Origin: Leptospira ainazelensis
GTDB taxonomy: Bacteria > Spirochaetota > Leptospiria > Leptospirales > Leptospiraceae
Assembly: GCF_016918785.1 (NCBI RefSeq)
Contig: NZ_JAFFPT010000004.1
Location: 1-64,000 of the forward strand
DNA: 64,000 nucleotides
Direction of reading: 5' to 3'
Position 1 is the stretch's first letter. Every line of letters starts with the position of its first letter. The position numbers and the translations under genes are program-made. Of the stretch, positions 12,430-25,092 are shown in pieces. Below the pieces are notes generated by a model. It worked only from the letters and a program-made list of their open reading frames with translations. It made no database searches and had not been told where the DNA came from.

Positions 12430-13823
12430 GTGTGTTTCCGAGCCAGTTCCACGAGTCCCGGATAAATTCCGCCAAAGGAACCGTTGGACATGGCTAAGAT
12501 AAGAATTTTTTCTCCCGTAAATTGGGGAATCATTTTCTCAAGTTTCGCAAGTAACTCCTGAGGATCCTTTGCATAAACGGGAATGGTTTTCGAATTTTTC
12601 AAAAGCTTTTGAACCAGCTTTTTCACGTCCAGGCGTATGTCTTTTGAGACTTTTTTTAGGTTATGAATTTCGGTAAGAATGGTGAGATCCGCGCCCAGGA
12701 AAGAATACGAATATTCTTTCTGAAAAACGTTTCTGTGAGAGGTAGCGCTTCTCGGCTCAAAGAGCGCCACGATCTTATAACCATGAAATCTTTTTTTGAT
12801 CGCGTGAATCGTCTCATGGACCGCGACGGGGTGATGAGCAAAGTCCTCCATCACGATCGCCTTCGGAGATTCAAAAAGAATGTCCTGTCTTCTTTTTACG
12901 CCGGGAAACGAATCGATCGCCTTTGCGATTCCTTCTTTGTAAGCGCTCGGGTTTTGTTCTTTTAGAATTTCGGAACAAACCCGGATCGCAACTTCCAGAT
13001 TTCGATAGTTGTGATCCCCGAAAACGACTGGATCGAGTTTTCGATCGTCCCAAAAAAGTTCGTGTTTTTTCCAGGAAAGTGAAGAATCTTTTCGATTCCA
13101 CTCAAAACCTTCGGTCTTTGTGAACTTGACTTGTTGAACCAGTTTTTTTAGAGAACCCGATCCGCTCCAATAGAAGATCTTTCCGTTTCCTGGAACCAAG
13201 TTGATCAGACGTTTGAACATCGTTTCAATCGCTTCAATGTTCGGAAAGATATCGGCGTGATCGTAATCCAGTGCGTTTAACACGGCATAGGTGGGACGAT
13301 AATGTAAGAATTTGGAGGACTTGTCGAAAAAAGCGGTATCGTACTCGTCGCCTTCGATGACAAAATAGGAACCGTTTCCAAGTTCGAATCCGGGAAAGCC
13401 GTCTTTACGAATCCCCCCCACGAACAAACCGGGTGAAACCCCATTCTCTTTAAGAATATGATGAATTAAGAATGTAGTCGTTGTTTTTCCGTGAGTTCCC
13501 GCGACTACGATCACCTTTTTTCCTTTCAGAAAAAATTCGCTGATCGCGGCGGGCATGGAAAGATAATCCACTCCGGAATTGAGCATCTCCTCCACTTCCG
13601 GATTTCCTCGCGAGATCGCGTTTCCTACAATGATCAAATCTTGACCATGGATGTTTTCGGCCTTAAAACCTTCAAAATAAGGAATTCCCCATTCTTTCAA
13701 CTTATCGGACATAGGAGGATAAACACCCGTATCCGAACCGGAAACTTCGTGCCCGCTTTTTTTCAGCATATGTGCGAGATTGCCCATCGCAATTCCGCCG
13801 ATTCCGATCAGAAAAATTTTCAA
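12426..13823 (-). CDS. mpl: UDP-MurNAc:L-Ala-gamma-D-Glu-meso-DAP ligase
   Basis: This 465-aa Mur-ligase-family enzyme recycles peptidoglycan by joining the released tripeptide to UDP-MurNAc. The N-terminal Rossmann domain reads [26 protein letters not shown], the P-loop is [12 protein letters not shown] (about 107-118), and [21 protein letters not shown] is diagnostic of Mpl rather than MurC. FAHHPVAV lies in the C-terminal domain. Overlaps the genes on both sides by 4 bases. The location in an operon with a Gld-like ABC system and pheS is unusual. Confidence 0.93.
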
Positions 13824-14437
13824 TTGAGAATGGTCCTAATTAAATTATAAATCACGGTCAAAAATAAAACTCCGGTCAGCAGATATGCGGTTCCGGATAA
13901 AAAGAATATTAGAATTTCTTTATCATTCCAGTTTAAAATCTTTTTCAAACTTCTGACCGATAAGACACAGGAAAGAACGAAGGAAATCGTAACAAAAACC
14001 GCTTGGAACGGAGAGGGTAAAATCCAGAAGATGGAAGATGCGCTGAACGGTAAAAAGGATAACAAAAAAATATTCGCGGGCGGTAACGTTTCTCCCTTAG
14101 TTCGATCCGCCTTTTTTTGAAAGACTCGAAAGACGTCGAACTGAACTACCAAAAACAAAACGATCGGATAAACTAAAAACGAAAACAAAACCCCCGAGAA
14201 CACGGTCCATTCTCCGTCGTCAAAACGTACAAAGGAAAGAACTGAAAATACGAGGTTGGAAATAAATTTTCCAACCGGCGCTAAAATCCAAAGAAGAAAA
14301 TGAGTTCTTAAAATTTCGGAATAACCGAAACCTTCAGTCTTTTGAAAGATTTCATACGCATTTTCAGGGGATTGAAAAATTCTTTGAAGAATGCCGGATC
14401 TTACGTCTGAAAAGTCTTGTTCTTTATCTACGATCAT
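13820..14437 (-). CDS. Multi-pass membrane protein, YIP1-like
   Basis: The 205-aa protein has an N-terminal cytoplasmic segment with a [11 protein letters not shown] motif resembling YIP1-domain proteins, followed by about five hydrophobic segments. It overlaps the upstream DUF4340 gene by one base (TAATG) and mpl by four. It is probably an inner-membrane partner of the neighbouring ABC system, but the function is unknown and the YIP1 assignment is tentative. Confidence 0.7.
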   Translation of the reverse strand: MIVDKEQDFSDVRSGILQRIFQSPENAYEIFQKTEGFGYSEILRTHFLLWILAPVGKFISNLVFSVLSFVRFDDGEWTVFSGVLFSFLVYPIVLFLVVQFDVFRVFQKKADRTKGETLPPANIFLLSFLPFSASSIFWILPSPFQAVFVTISFVLSCVLSVRSLKKILNWNDKEILIFFLSGTAYLLTGVLFLTVIYNLIRTILN

Positions 14438-15531
14438 TATTTGGGAAAAGCGGAGGTCGGATCTTTGGGAACCGGATTCTGAATTTCTATAGGCTTTTTC
14501 TGCTCCGCTTTATCCAAATTCCCGGCATTTTCTTTTATCCGCAAGAAACTATCTTCACGGATGTAAAAAGGAGGTTCGGAAAATTTATCGTTTAGAATTC
14601 GGACCGCGGGTCGGTAGTCCACCGAGTTGATGTTTGTCTTTGGATAGTAACGAATGGTAATCCAATCACCGTTCGAAAGACGCAACTTGAGTGATGATTC
14701 CGCAGGCACGGAGGTCAAATTTTTTGCCACCGCAAAGCCGGCCCCGTTTGGATCGTCCGGATAAAGATCCACCCTTTGAGCGATGATCTGATTGTTCCAA
14801 CTATCCCCCAAATAAGGTTCGATCGCAACGATCTTACCGGACAACCTTCTCCAGAAATTCTTCTTCACATTCTCCTCTTTGAAGGGGTGATTGTCCAAAC
14901 GAAGAGTTTTGCCTTCTTCTTCCCAAATCGTTTCCGCGATGAATTCGTCTTTGAGATTGACGAGTTGTCTTTGTCTGAATTCTCCGATTCCCCTTGCGAA
15001 ACGATCCAGAGTATGACTTTGGGTGATGAGAATATGATTGCCCTCTTTTAGAATTCGTGTCGAATCGGAGGATTTCTTTTTACCGATCAAAATCTTTTTG
15101 ATCAGTCTTCCGGAAGACTTCAGAAAAATCTCAGGCGATCCTTCGTTGATTTTCAAAGTTGAAGAATCTTTTTCGTCGCCGACGTTCTCCAATCCTTTTA
15201 CCTTGAGAACCGACAACTCTCTAAAAAGATTGTCCGCGTTGTAACCGCCCTCAAAAACCAATGAACCGCCGGTTTCCAAGTCGATAGACTTTACTGAGAG
15301 AAACTCCCCTGTTTCGCTTAACGTTTTTTCCTTTTTGAGAACGATCGGCGACGGATAAAAACTCATCGCGTCGTCGGCATTCCAGGAAGATTTCGGAGGT
15401 TGGTATTCGATCTCGTCGATATCAATGTCCCAAAAAGAAATCTCGGTTTGATCTTCTTTTTTTTCTTCCAATAAAAAGAAACTCGCGATCAAAAGAAACA
15501 ACGCTAAAACGAAAAGAAGTCCTCTTTTCAA
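14437..15531 (-). CDS. DUF4340 domain-containing protein
   Basis: The 364-aa protein has one N-terminal membrane anchor (about residues 4-21) and an exported beta-rich remainder with the DUF4340 pattern: [37 protein letters not shown], then [25 protein letters not shown]4340 genes usually sit beside GldG-like proteins and Gld ABC permeases, as here. The start overlaps the gldG-like stop (ATGA). The likely role is an accessory periplasmic subunit of that transporter; substrate unknown. Confidence 0.82.
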   Translation of the reverse strand: MKRGLLFVLALFLLIASFFLLEEKKEDQTEISFWDIDIDEIEYQPPKSSWNADDAMSFYPSPIVLKKEKTLSETGEFLSVKSIDLETGGSLVFEGGYNADNLFRELSVLKVKGLENVGDEKDSSTLKINEGSPEIFLKSSGRLIKKILIGKKKSSDSTRILKEGNHILITQSHTLDRFARGIGEFRQRQLVNLKDEFIAETIWEEEGKTLRLDNHPFKEENVKKNFWRRLSGKIVAIEPYLGDSWNNQIIAQRVDLYPDDPNGAGFAVAKNLTSVPAESSLKLRLSNGDWITIRYYPKTNINSVDYRPAVRILNDKFSEPPFYIREDSFLRIKENAGNLDKAEQKKPIEIQNPVPKDPTSAFPK

Positions 15532-17497
15532 AATTCTTCTCCTTCGTTTTTTCTTTTACGAATCAAAACAATGGAAGAAACGAGTGCGATCAGACCGGGA
15601 AAAATAAACATTCCTAAGATCCAGACGATTCTTTTTTGAGTGTCCGTAAGGGAAACCGTATTGATTTCCTCTTTTTTCGGTTGGATCGAAGACAAAGAAA
15701 GATCCTGATACATCCAAGTGATCGAGGAAGTCGCGAGTTCGTAGTTTGTTCCGTAGGAAATAAACTGATCCGTGATCCAGGAGGTTCCCGAAAAGATCAC
15801 AGCACGTCCTTCTCCTTTCGATTCCGTTTCTACGGCCGGAGCCGGAGTTTCCGCTTCGGGTGTAAGTCCCGGAACGAGCGCCGAGGTCGGATTGGTTTCC
15901 GTCTTTGTAACGTTTGGCGCTCCTTCCTTTTGGATCGCGGCGCTTTTAAGAATCAAACCGAGTATTACGTTTCTCTTATCCTCTCCCGGATCCATTTTAC
16001 CGTTGTTGTTTTTATCAAGGATCGATTCGCCTCCGGATTCCATAATAGGAAACGACTCCAGAGATTGGCTTCCCGGATTGGAAACCGCTTTCGGAAGAAA
16101 GAAGCCGCCGAACGGAAACATAGCGCCCATATCTTTGCGGGTCAGAGTTTCTTCGATCGGATGTTTGCGGAAAGATTTTGCGACGATGATCCCGGGTTGA
16201 CTTGGAATCTGAGAAAGAGGGCCTTTTACGAATTCGTAACCGGACTTCTCAAGAAGCCAATCAAAGTTCTCGGTTCCTTTCGGTTCAATCGTAATTAGAA
16301 CCTTTCCCTTTCTTTTTTCGATAAAATCTATGACCGCCTCTCGCGCCTCTTTCGAGTAAGTTACCGTCGGCCCCGCGATCACGAGAACATCGGCGTCCTG
16401 AGGAATTCTTCCCGGCCAACCTTCCGCGATCCCCAATCCTTTCACTTTAAAATTGAGAAAGCTCAAAGAGTTGGTTAGAATTCCGACTTTCTCGTTCGGA
16501 AGATTTTGGAAAATCGGAGAAAATCGTTCTCCGTTGGATTGGGTAAAATAGACGTTCTTTTCTTCGGTTGTGATGTTTACTACCGCTTGAACAAGTTTTC
16601 TTTCCAAGTCTTCGAGATCGTTTTTCTCTTTGATGGAAAGTTTTTGTTCCGCGTATTGTTTTCCGTCGCCGGACAAGGGCTTTTTGGTTCTCACGAGAAT
16701 CAAACCGTTCGAAACCTGGCCGAATTCTCCCAAGTCATCCAACTCGACGTCCGCGTTGATAAAACGAACCTTAAACTGCGGACTCAAAGACTGTAACTGG
16801 TCGAGATAGATTTCCAAATCCGGACGGATTCTACGGAGTGAAAAAGAATTCGCCTTATCGCTCGCAGACGAATTCTCCAGAGGTCTTGGATAAAACGCGA
16901 CAACCTCGACTTCGCGGTTCACACTTTTTAAAATTTTGGCCGCGGTCGGACTAAAAGAATATTGTCCTTTCGAACTCAAATCGAAGTTATGATTTCGTAT
17001 TACGGAAACGTAATTGATGATCACCAAAACTACAAAGACGATCGCAAGATTCAGGATGAAATAGCGAACCAGGGCTTGTTTGGAAGTTTTGAGAACGCTC
17101 TGCGCCCCGGCGGAATCTTTTCCTAATTCTTTCAATAAGGTAAGAATCAAAAAACCGATCGCAGAAAGAACAAGCAGCACTAGAAGAATTTCCCGAAGAC
17201 GATCGTTCCCGGAATGAGAACCGCTCGTTTTCAAAGCGAGGTCTTCCAGAAAAACCCGGACATGATAGATTCCGAAAGCGAGCAAACCCAAACCTGCGGA
17301 AAGATAAGAATTCCATTCTTCCTTTATGTTCTTTTTTCGAATGAATCGAAAAACGGGCTCGAGAATCAAAACGGTTAATACGAAGCCGAGCCAGAGCCAG
17401 CGTGTGCCCGGAGTTTGAATGCTATCTCTTACAGGAAAGTATAAGAAAAGAGAAGCGAGTGAAATCCAAGGAAAAATTCTGAATAAAACGGATTCTT

Positions 17498-17501
<4 letters not shown>
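15528..17501 (-). CDS. GldG-like ABC-transporter auxiliary protein
   Basis: The protein (657 aa from ATG at 17501) has several N-terminal membrane segments, then an ABC_transp_aux/GldG domain beginning near [25 protein letters not shown], and a C-terminal membrane segment near [20 protein letters not shown] ending in [11 protein letters not shown] chose the ATG because AGGAGG lies 8 bases upstream within the end of the permease gene, forming an ATGA overlap; an in-frame GTG three codons earlier is the alternative. In gliding bacteria GldG works with GldA and GldF; in spirochaetes the role of this complex is not known. Confidence 0.85.
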
Positions 17502-18226
<725 letters not shown>

Positions 18227-18233
18227 AGTTTCC

Positions 18234-19163
<930 letters not shown>

Positions 19164-19707
19164 CTTTGTTTAAACTGCTCACATGGACAGGTTCTAATAC
19201 AATTCAAATTTCGACCGAAACATCTCATTGTACGAATGCGGTTTTGGAAACTCTTAAGAAAGAATCTTTCGACGAGGTTCCAAGGAAAGAATAGAAAAAA
19301 CTTTGTGGATAGGGTCAACCCTTTTCTCTATTAAGAAGTATAAGCTGTCTTTCGCTCAAAACGAATCGACAGAGAACTTTCTTTGACCGTTTAAAAACTT
19401 AAACCCGTTCCCCGGACGGAAATAATTTTCTTTCACGATTGAAGGGGACCATCAGCCTGAATTGCCTTGAGGGAACGAACCTCGAATCTTCTTTCAGTTC
19501 TTGAAAATTTCGTCTTTTCCCCTTTCTTATCTTTCTTATCTTTCGGATCGAATCATCCGATCACCGCTTAAAAAACCTCTTCGCGAAAGCGGCGGTTCAG
19601 AATGGATTTTTAATTTTAGTTGTTTGAGCAAATAAAAATGACTTGCAAAATTCCGGGATTGAGTTTTTGCTTAAAATTACTTGTTCAAACAAGTAATGGA
19701 GATTCTT
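19164..19707. other. 544-bp divergent intergenic region
   Basis: No open frame is convincing. The right end carries two related operator-like sites before doxX (19618-19633 and 19679-19694). A 9-base tandem TTTCTTATC occurs twice at about 19523-19540. The rest, which must hold the promoter of the Gld operon on the minus strand, shows nothing I can assign. Confidence 0.5.
19618..19694. promoter_or_regulatory. Pair of operator-like sites upstream of doxX
   Basis: The downstream site is ACTTGTT-CA-AACAAGT (19679-19694), a perfect 7-bp-arm dyad ending 13 bases before the doxX ATG. The upstream site AGTTGTTTGAGCAAAT (19618-19633) matches 13 of 16 positions of its reverse complement. Placement over the probable -10 (TAAAAT, 19672-19677) suggests repression by a TetR- or MarR-like factor that is not encoded here. 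Confidence 0.5.
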
Positions 19708-20115
19708 ATGAAAATTTTAGATCTTTTTTTCCGATTCACGCTCGGAGGGGTGTTTCTTGCCTTTGGAATCAATAAATTCTTTCCGTTTATTCCATCGCCG
19801 CCGATGCTCCCCCAGGCCGCCCGTTTTATCGGCTCATTGATGGAAACCGGTTATCTCTGGCAAATCCTTGGTGTAATGGAAACCCTCGGAGGAATTTTGA
19901 TTCTTTCGGGAAGATGGACCGCGCTTGGTCTTTTGATCTTAGCGCCGATCGTCGTTAACATCGTTTCTTATCTTCTGTTTTTGCAGTCGGGAATCGGCTT
20001 TCCTCCTTTTGTAATGAGCTTTTTTCTGATCGTTTCCGGAAGTTATCTCGCATTCGGTAGGAAAGAATTTTATTCTTCTTTGTTCTTGGGTTTGGAAAGG
20101 AAAATGAGAAGCTAA
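19708..20115 (+). CDS. DoxX family membrane protein
   Basis: The 135-aa four-helix membrane protein fits the DoxX family: an N-terminal helix with FRFTLGGVFLAFGINKF, then ETLGGILILSGRWTALGLLILAPIVVNIVSY. DoxX-type proteins are small inner-membrane proteins linked to redox or thiol stress in some bacteria, but their activity is not settled. The ATG at 19708 follows ATGGAG; an in-frame TTG nine codons upstream lies inside the operator dyad and is unlikely to be used. Single gene, convergent with the AraC regulator. Confidence 0.82.
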   Translation: MKILDLFFRFTLGGVFLAFGINKFFPFIPSPPMLPQAARFIGSLMETGYLWQILGVMETLGGILILSGRWTALGLLILAPIVVNIVSYLLFLQSGIGFPPFVMSFFLIVSGSYLAFGRKEFYSSLFLGLERKMRS

Positions 20116-20253
20116 AAAAGTGAAAACAAATTTGCTTTTATTTTGTGATTTGCATTCTAATCCGTTACTCGGAACGTTCTTTGAAAGATATAGAGAACGT
20201 CTCCGAGTAAAAAACAAAACGTCGATTGATACGATTCGATAGAAACGGCGCGT

Positions 20254-21120
20254 CTATTTTTGAATCGGGATATAAATATCGGTGATTTGATTTTTGAATT
20301 TTTTCCGGAACGGATCCAAATAAACCTCGAAAGGAGGAGAATTTCTTAAAACCATTTTTTGACCGGGGACCCAGTGATTTAAAAAAAACGAATATACTTT
20401 CGGAAGTCCTTCGTAATCCCCTCTATGACGAATCACACAGTATTTTCCGCCGGAAATAGTCTGTTTCCCTATGTTTTTAGTCTTTAAAAATTCTTCGTTA
20501 CCGATCGTTACTCCAAGATCGAATCTGATTTTTTCGGGAGCGGTTATTTCCGGATCGTCTTGAGAAACGCCGATCCATTGGTGATTGTTTTCGGATGAAT
20601 CGTTGGAGTGCAAAAAATCCAAAAGCGTTTTGACTTCGGAAGAATCCGGCTTCGGTCCAGGATATTCTTCGTAGGAACCGTGACGACGTATGTATGCGAT
20701 TTTGATCGGAGCGATTTCCTTTTTATAAATTTCTCTCAGATCGATTCCTTCCGGAATTTCGTTTCCCTTCCAATCTGAAAACTTTCTTTTTAGACTTTGA
20801 TTTCGATACTGCCTCGGCGTTTGTGCGAAAACTTTTCGAAACGCTTTGGTAAAGGCTTCGTTCGATTCATAACCCGCTTCCAAAGCGATTTCCAAAATCG
20901 GATAACTTGAAATCTTTAGCTCATAAGCGGCCTTTTCAAGACGCAATCGACGTATGTATTCTTGCACCGATTCTCCCTGGAGTTTGGAAAAAATTCTATG
21001 GAAATGCCAAGGGGAAAGGTTGGACAGAAAGGCGAGTTGGTTAAGTCCGATCGGTTCTCCGATTTTTTTTTGTATATGATCCCAAACCGGGTAAAGCCTG
21101 TTGGATTCTTTTTTGCTCAC
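20254..21120 (-). CDS. AraC-type regulator with GyrI-like effector domain
   Basis: The 288-aa protein has an N-terminal AraC DNA-binding domain (about 8-105) with both HTH motifs: GLNQLAFLSNLSPWHFHRIFSKL and ILEIALEAGYESNEAFTKAFRKVFAQTPRQYR. The C-terminal half (about 130-288) has the GyrI-like ligand-binding pattern, with IAYIRRHGSYEE and GGKYCVIRHRGDYEGLPKVYSFFL. This is the Rob/SbmC-type layout, used for multidrug or small-molecule responses. It starts with GTG. It is a stand-alone gene whose targets are unknown. Confidence 0.88.
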   Translation of the reverse strand: MSKKESNRLYPVWDHIQKKIGEPIGLNQLAFLSNLSPWHFHRIFSKLQGESVQEYIRRLRLEKAAYELKISSYPILEIALEAGYESNEAFTKAFRKVFAQTPRQYRNQSLKRKFSDWKGNEIPEGIDLREIYKKEIAPIKIAYIRRHGSYEEYPGPKPDSSEVKTLLDFLHSNDSSENNHQWIGVSQDDPEITAPEKIRFDLGVTIGNEEFLKTKNIGKQTISGGKYCVIRHRGDYEGLPKVYSFFLNHWVPGQKMVLRNSPPFEVYLDPFRKKFKNQITDIYIPIQK

Positions 21121-21235
21121 GAGACTTCGTGACTTTTTGTCTCAGTTCCCGTTTTCTGTCTTCTCCAATTTCTCCCCAAAACTTTCCGAGGATCGCCCCT
21201 TCCAAAGAATTAGGTTCGGAATTTTTCGGCTCATG

Positions 21236-21640
21236 CTAGACTTGAAACTCCTCAACTTCCTTTGCTTGAACTATGTCGATTCCGATCCCGTTTGGATCGA
21301 CGAGCGTAAAATGAACATCCCCCCATTCTTCTTCCGTCAAAAAAAGATCGATCGGCGCAAGATTCGATTTCATAGTTTCATAATCCTTTTGGACGTCCTT
21401 GGATTCTAGGATGATCCAAACTCCGGATCCGGAATATTCTTTACGGAAGTAGTCTTTTCTTACCTGTTCTTGATTCGGAAGCATAAAAGCGATTTCGAAT
21501 TCAGGATTGTCTGAAAGTGTTAAAAGCAAAAACCAGTCGTTTTCGAATTTGATCTGAAACCCGAGCGTCTGCGTGTAAAAATTCTTAGATTCTTGAAGTA
21601 GAGAAGTGACGATTCCCTTTTGGATACTTTTGAAATTCAT
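21236..21640 (-). CDS. VOC family (glyoxalase-like) protein
   Basis: The 134-aa protein has the paired beta-alpha-beta-beta-beta layout of the vicinal oxygen chelate fold: SLLQESKNFYTQTLGFQIKFENDWFLLLTL in the first half and VDPNGIGIDIVQ near the C-terminus. Members include dioxygenases, glyoxalase I and antibiotic-binding proteins; the metal-ligand set cannot be assigned with certainty here. Single gene. Confidence 0.78.
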   Translation of the reverse strand: MNFKSIQKGIVTSLLQESKNFYTQTLGFQIKFENDWFLLLTLSDNPEFEIAFMLPNQEQVRKDYFRKEYSGSGVWIILESKDVQKDYETMKSNLAPIDLFLTEEEWGDVHFTLVDPNGIGIDIVQAKEVEEFQV

Positions 21641-21723
21641 GTTTTCCTCTTTTATAGTGATAACTCTTTGATATCACAAAAGAGGATTTCAAAATGGATC
21701 GTTTTTGCTATTTTTCGTTTTTG

Positions 21724-21757
21724 AAAAAAAATAACGCCCCCTGCAAAAGAGCGTTAT
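21724..21757 (-). terminator. Intrinsic terminator of the acyl-CoA ligase gene
   Basis: On the minus strand an ATAACGC/GCGTTAT stem with a 13-base loop is followed directly by a run of seven T. It begins about 30 bases after the ligase stop codon, the standard position for a Rho-independent terminator. Confidence 0.8.
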
Positions 21758-21786
21758 CGAATATTGGCGGATTCTCTTTCTAATAA

Positions 21787-23691
21787 TCACTTTCCGTTTT
21801 CGTAAATCTGATCGATCTGTTTTGAATATTTTTCCGTGATCAGAAATCTTTTCAAAGAAAGTTTCGCGGTAAGTTCTTCGCCTTTCTCCCAGGAACGATC
21901 GAGTAGACTAAAACCTCCGATTCTTTCAAACGATTTGAACCCGTTCTGATCGCTGATCATCTTTGAAATTTCAGTTCGTATTAACGTTTTTACCTCGGGA
22001 TGTTTGCAAATCGCGCCGAGATCGGGGCCGTATTCTTTTAGATTTTCCAAATTAGGCACGACCAACAATCCCGGAAATTTTTTGTCTTGTCCGACCACCA
22101 TACAAGATTCGATCAGTGGAGATTCCTGCAGTTTTGCTTCGATCGGAACCGGTTCTAAATTTTCTCCGTTGGAAAGAACGATCGTCTCCTTGATTCTTCC
22201 CACGATCTTCAGACAGGAATTCGCGGTAAGCACGGCGAGATCCCCGGTTTTGAACCAACCGTCTTGTAATACTTTTTCGGTAGCTTCGAGATTCCTATAA
22301 TAACCTTTCATAACTTGCGGACCTCTTACGATCAGTTCTCCCTTTTTTCCAAACGGGTTCGGCCCGGGATAGATGTTCTTTCCAGTCGTAATGTCCACGA
22401 TTCGAATTTCGGTCTGCGGAAATATCCTTCCGACCGTACCGACGATCAGTTCTTCGGGAGTTCTCATCGCAAGAATCGGACTTGTCTCGGTTAAACCGTA
22501 ACCCTCCAAAACCGGGATTCCGATCGCGTTAAAAAGTTCGTCCACGTGCTGAGGCAGAGCTCCCCCTCCGGAAACGCTCGCCTTCAAATTCCCGCCCGTC
22601 GCCTGTCTTACCTTTTTTAAAACGATTCTATCCAAAAGTTTCGCCGGAATCGATACAAAGGAGAATATTAGAAAAGAATAAAGTTTTTTCAGTAGAGAAA
22701 TCGGAAAAGATTCCGGAACCATTTTCAATTTTAAGTTTTTCAGAGTTGAACGATGTTTATATCGAGTTCGATTGGTCCTGAGCGCGGAAATAAACAGAAA
22801 TTTTCCGATCCCTTGCATTCCCTGAAGTTTGGATTGAATTCCTTGAAAGATACTTTCCCAAAGTCTTGGAGCCGAGGCCATAAACGTCGGTTTAACGATC
22901 TGCAAGTCTTCTTTCAAAGAACGGATATTGGTGTAGTATGTTTTACAGCCGAAGGTTATCGAAACGATTTCGAAAATCCTTTCAAAGATATGCCAGACGG
23001 GAAGAATGGAAAGAATCTTATCCTCTTTTTCCAATCCCAAAGGAATATTCCGAATCTGAGACAAAATATTTGAGTGAGTCAACATCACACCTTTCGGATT
23101 TCCCGTCGTTCCGGAAGTGTAGATCAGGGTAAGAAGGTCGTCCGGTTCGATTTTATCGATTCTGGATAAAACTTCCTTTTTGGAAAGTTGAGCCCCTTCC
23201 AATAGAATTTTTCGAAATGAAAGAACGTTTCCTTCCCGGAAAATTTCAGGAGTTCCTTCCATCAAAACGATAAATTCAAGTTTTGGGAGTTTATCTTTAA
23301 TTAAATTCAATTTTTTGAATACGTTCTGGTTTTCGATAAATGCGATTCTACAATCCGCATGGGAAAGAATGTATTCCATATCCTGAATCGTGGCGTCGCT
23401 TCCTCTCGGAACGTCTGCAGCTCCCGAAAACAAAACGGCAAGATCGGTTTTGATCCATTCCAATCGATTGTCGGCGATGATGGCGACGTTCTCTTGAGGT
23501 TTGAGACCGCATTTTTCAATCAAATAGGAAGCTAAGGACAAAGCATCTTCGTAAAGTTCTCCGTAGGTCGGCCCTTCGAAGATTCCCTTTGAATTTTTAG
23601 TTAGAAAAGATTTTTCATTTTTATATGTTTGAACCGAATCTCGAAACAGTTGTGCGAGATTTTTATATTTCTGAAAGTTTGCATTGGACAT
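21787..23691 (-). CDS. Long-chain acyl-CoA ligase (AMP-forming)
   Basis: The 634-aa protein is an ANL-superfamily adenylate-forming ligase. Key motifs: LIYTSGTTGNPKGVMLTH (AMP/P-loop), the VSGGGALPQHVDELFNAIGIPVLEGYGLTETSP block, WFKTGDLAVL and IVGRIKETIVLSNGENLEPVPIE. The sequence is of the FadD15/ACSL type, activating long-chain fatty acids in the cytoplasm or at the inner membrane. It supplies substrate for beta-oxidation, though the beta-oxidation pair is elsewhere in the window. Divided from the upstream AraC gene by about 40 bases, so the two may be co-transcribed. Confidence 0.92.
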   Translation of the reverse strand: MSNANFQKYKNLAQLFRDSVQTYKNEKSFLTKNSKGIFEGPTYGELYEDALSLASYLIEKCGLKPQENVAIIADNRLEWIKTDLAVLFSGAADVPRGSDATIQDMEYILSHADCRIAFIENQNVFKKLNLIKDKLPKLEFIVLMEGTPEIFREGNVLSFRKILLEGAQLSKKEVLSRIDKIEPDDLLTLIYTSGTTGNPKGVMLTHSNILSQIRNIPLGLEKEDKILSILPVWHIFERIFEIVSITFGCKTYYTNIRSLKEDLQIVKPTFMASAPRLWESIFQGIQSKLQGMQGIGKFLFISALRTNRTRYKHRSTLKNLKLKMVPESFPISLLKKLYSFLIFSFVSIPAKLLDRIVLKKVRQATGGNLKASVSGGGALPQHVDELFNAIGIPVLEGYGLTETSPILAMRTPEELIVGTVGRIFPQTEIRIVDITTGKNIYPGPNPFGKKGELIVRGPQVMKGYYRNLEATEKVLQDGWFKTGDLAVLTANSCLKIVGRIKETIVLSNGENLEPVPIEAKLQESPLIESCMVVGQDKKFPGLLVVPNLENLKEYGPDLGAICKHPEVKTLIRTEISKMISDQNGFKSFERIGGFSLLDRSWEKGEELTAKLSLKRFLITEKYSKQIDQIYENGK

Positions 23692-23733
23692 ACAAAAGAA
23701 AATAACTCAAATTCCGAATCGGGTCGACGGGAT

Positions 23734-24837
23734 TCATGATTCCATACTCTTTTTTTTGAAATATTCCGTCGGCGTAGTTCCGGTTTCTCTTCGAAAGGAT
23801 TCGTTAAACGAACTCTTACTGTTAAATCCGCAACGCATCGCAACGTGAATGATCTTAGCTTCCGGATCCTCTTTCAAAATTCGAATCGCTTCCTGAATTC
23901 TATGATAGTTCAGAAACCGGTTGAAGTTCATTCCGTAAGAATCGTTTACAACCTGTGAAAGTTGATCCGGCCTAAGCGAAAGCTGATTTCCGAGCGACTT
24001 GAGAGAAAGATCGTCGTTGAGATAAATTTTTCGAACTTCGAACAAATATTTGATTTTTTCCAAAGCGGATTCCGAAAGATCGGAATGAATTCTATTTTGT
24101 TTTCTCTGGATTTCCCGAATGTCTCTGCTTACAAGATCCAAAAAATCAGGATAACGGGAAAGAAGAATGAATATCAAAAAGATTCCGGTCGAAAAACCGA
24201 CAGCGCCTATCGCTTTCAAAAAAGAGAATTCCATTCTAAATCCGGAAAACGTAAACGACATGGAAACAGCGAAAATTCCGAGCACCAGATAAAAAGCAAA
24301 AAGGGCCTTCTCCTTTCCTGCGGAAAAAAGAATTCTCGTGTTTAACAAAAAACGAAATGAAAACGCGATATAAACTCCGGGAACTAAATAGCTGATGTTT
24401 AAGAAAAAAAGAATATAATATTTCAAGTTCTGCGATATCACGGAAAAATTTTTCCGAACGAGTTCGATCTTATCCTCTTTCGGTATCAGGGCGATGGGAA
24501 GAAAAAAAAGACTCAGAATCATAACAAAGACGATATGCGCCCATTGCGTCCGCCTCCACAGAAATTCTTCCTTAAAAACGGATTGAATGAACAAATAAAA
24601 AAGCGGTCCCGTAGAGATTGCAAATGGAATCTGCATGAATATCAGTTCCGGAAAACGAATCAGAGCGCCCGAAATAAAAAGATGAAGTTGTCCCAGCCAA
24701 ATTGAAATCGCGATAAAAAGAAAGGATCCTATCTTTAATGAGATCGAACTTCTTCGACTTACACCCAACATCACTCCGATGAGAAAGGCGCAAAGAGAAC
24801 TCGCATATCCATACAATTCAATCCACATGGGTTTCAC
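23734..24837 (-). CDS. Membrane-embedded AraC-family regulator
   Basis: The 367-aa protein has about seven hydrophobic segments over the first 235 residues and a C-terminal AraC DNA-binding domain (about 255-365) with LKSLGNQLSLRPDQLSQVVNDSYGMNFNRFLNYHRI and IIHVAMRCGFNSKSSFNESFRRETGTTPTEYF. Such 7TM-AraC proteins are common in Leptospira and sense an unknown signal at the membrane. It lies upstream of the acyl-CoA ligase on the same strand and is divergent from the acyltransferase gene at 25093, so it could control one or both. Confidence 0.87.
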   Translation of the reverse strand: MKPMWIELYGYASSLCAFLIGVMLGVSRRSSISLKIGSFLFIAISIWLGQLHLFISGALIRFPELIFMQIPFAISTGPLFYLFIQSVFKEEFLWRRTQWAHIVFVMILSLFFLPIALIPKEDKIELVRKNFSVISQNLKYYILFFLNISYLVPGVYIAFSFRFLLNTRILFSAGKEKALFAFYLVLGIFAVSMSFTFSGFRMEFSFLKAIGAVGFSTGIFLIFILLSRYPDFLDLVSRDIREIQRKQNRIHSDLSESALEKIKYLFEVRKIYLNDDLSLKSLGNQLSLRPDQLSQVVNDSYGMNFNRFLNYHRIQEAIRILKEDPEAKIIHVAMRCGFNSKSSFNESFRRETGTTPTEYFKKKSMES

Positions 24838-25092
24838 TGATTCGCAAAACTAACGTCCGTTTCCAATCTGCCAATTTTATTTTTGCTGTGAGGATCGGTC
24901 CGGGTTCAACTTTCTCAAAGAGACGATGTCCCTTTAAAAAAGGCCGAATTCTTCTAAATTATTCTAATTTCTCATTAAAAACGAAAGGAGTTATGTCAAT
25001 TCACGCCTTTCAGAACCCTTAGCATCAAAAAAGAATTGCGGAACCACCTATGAAACGGGATCCATCCTTAAACACCTAAGGAAAAAAAGTTC

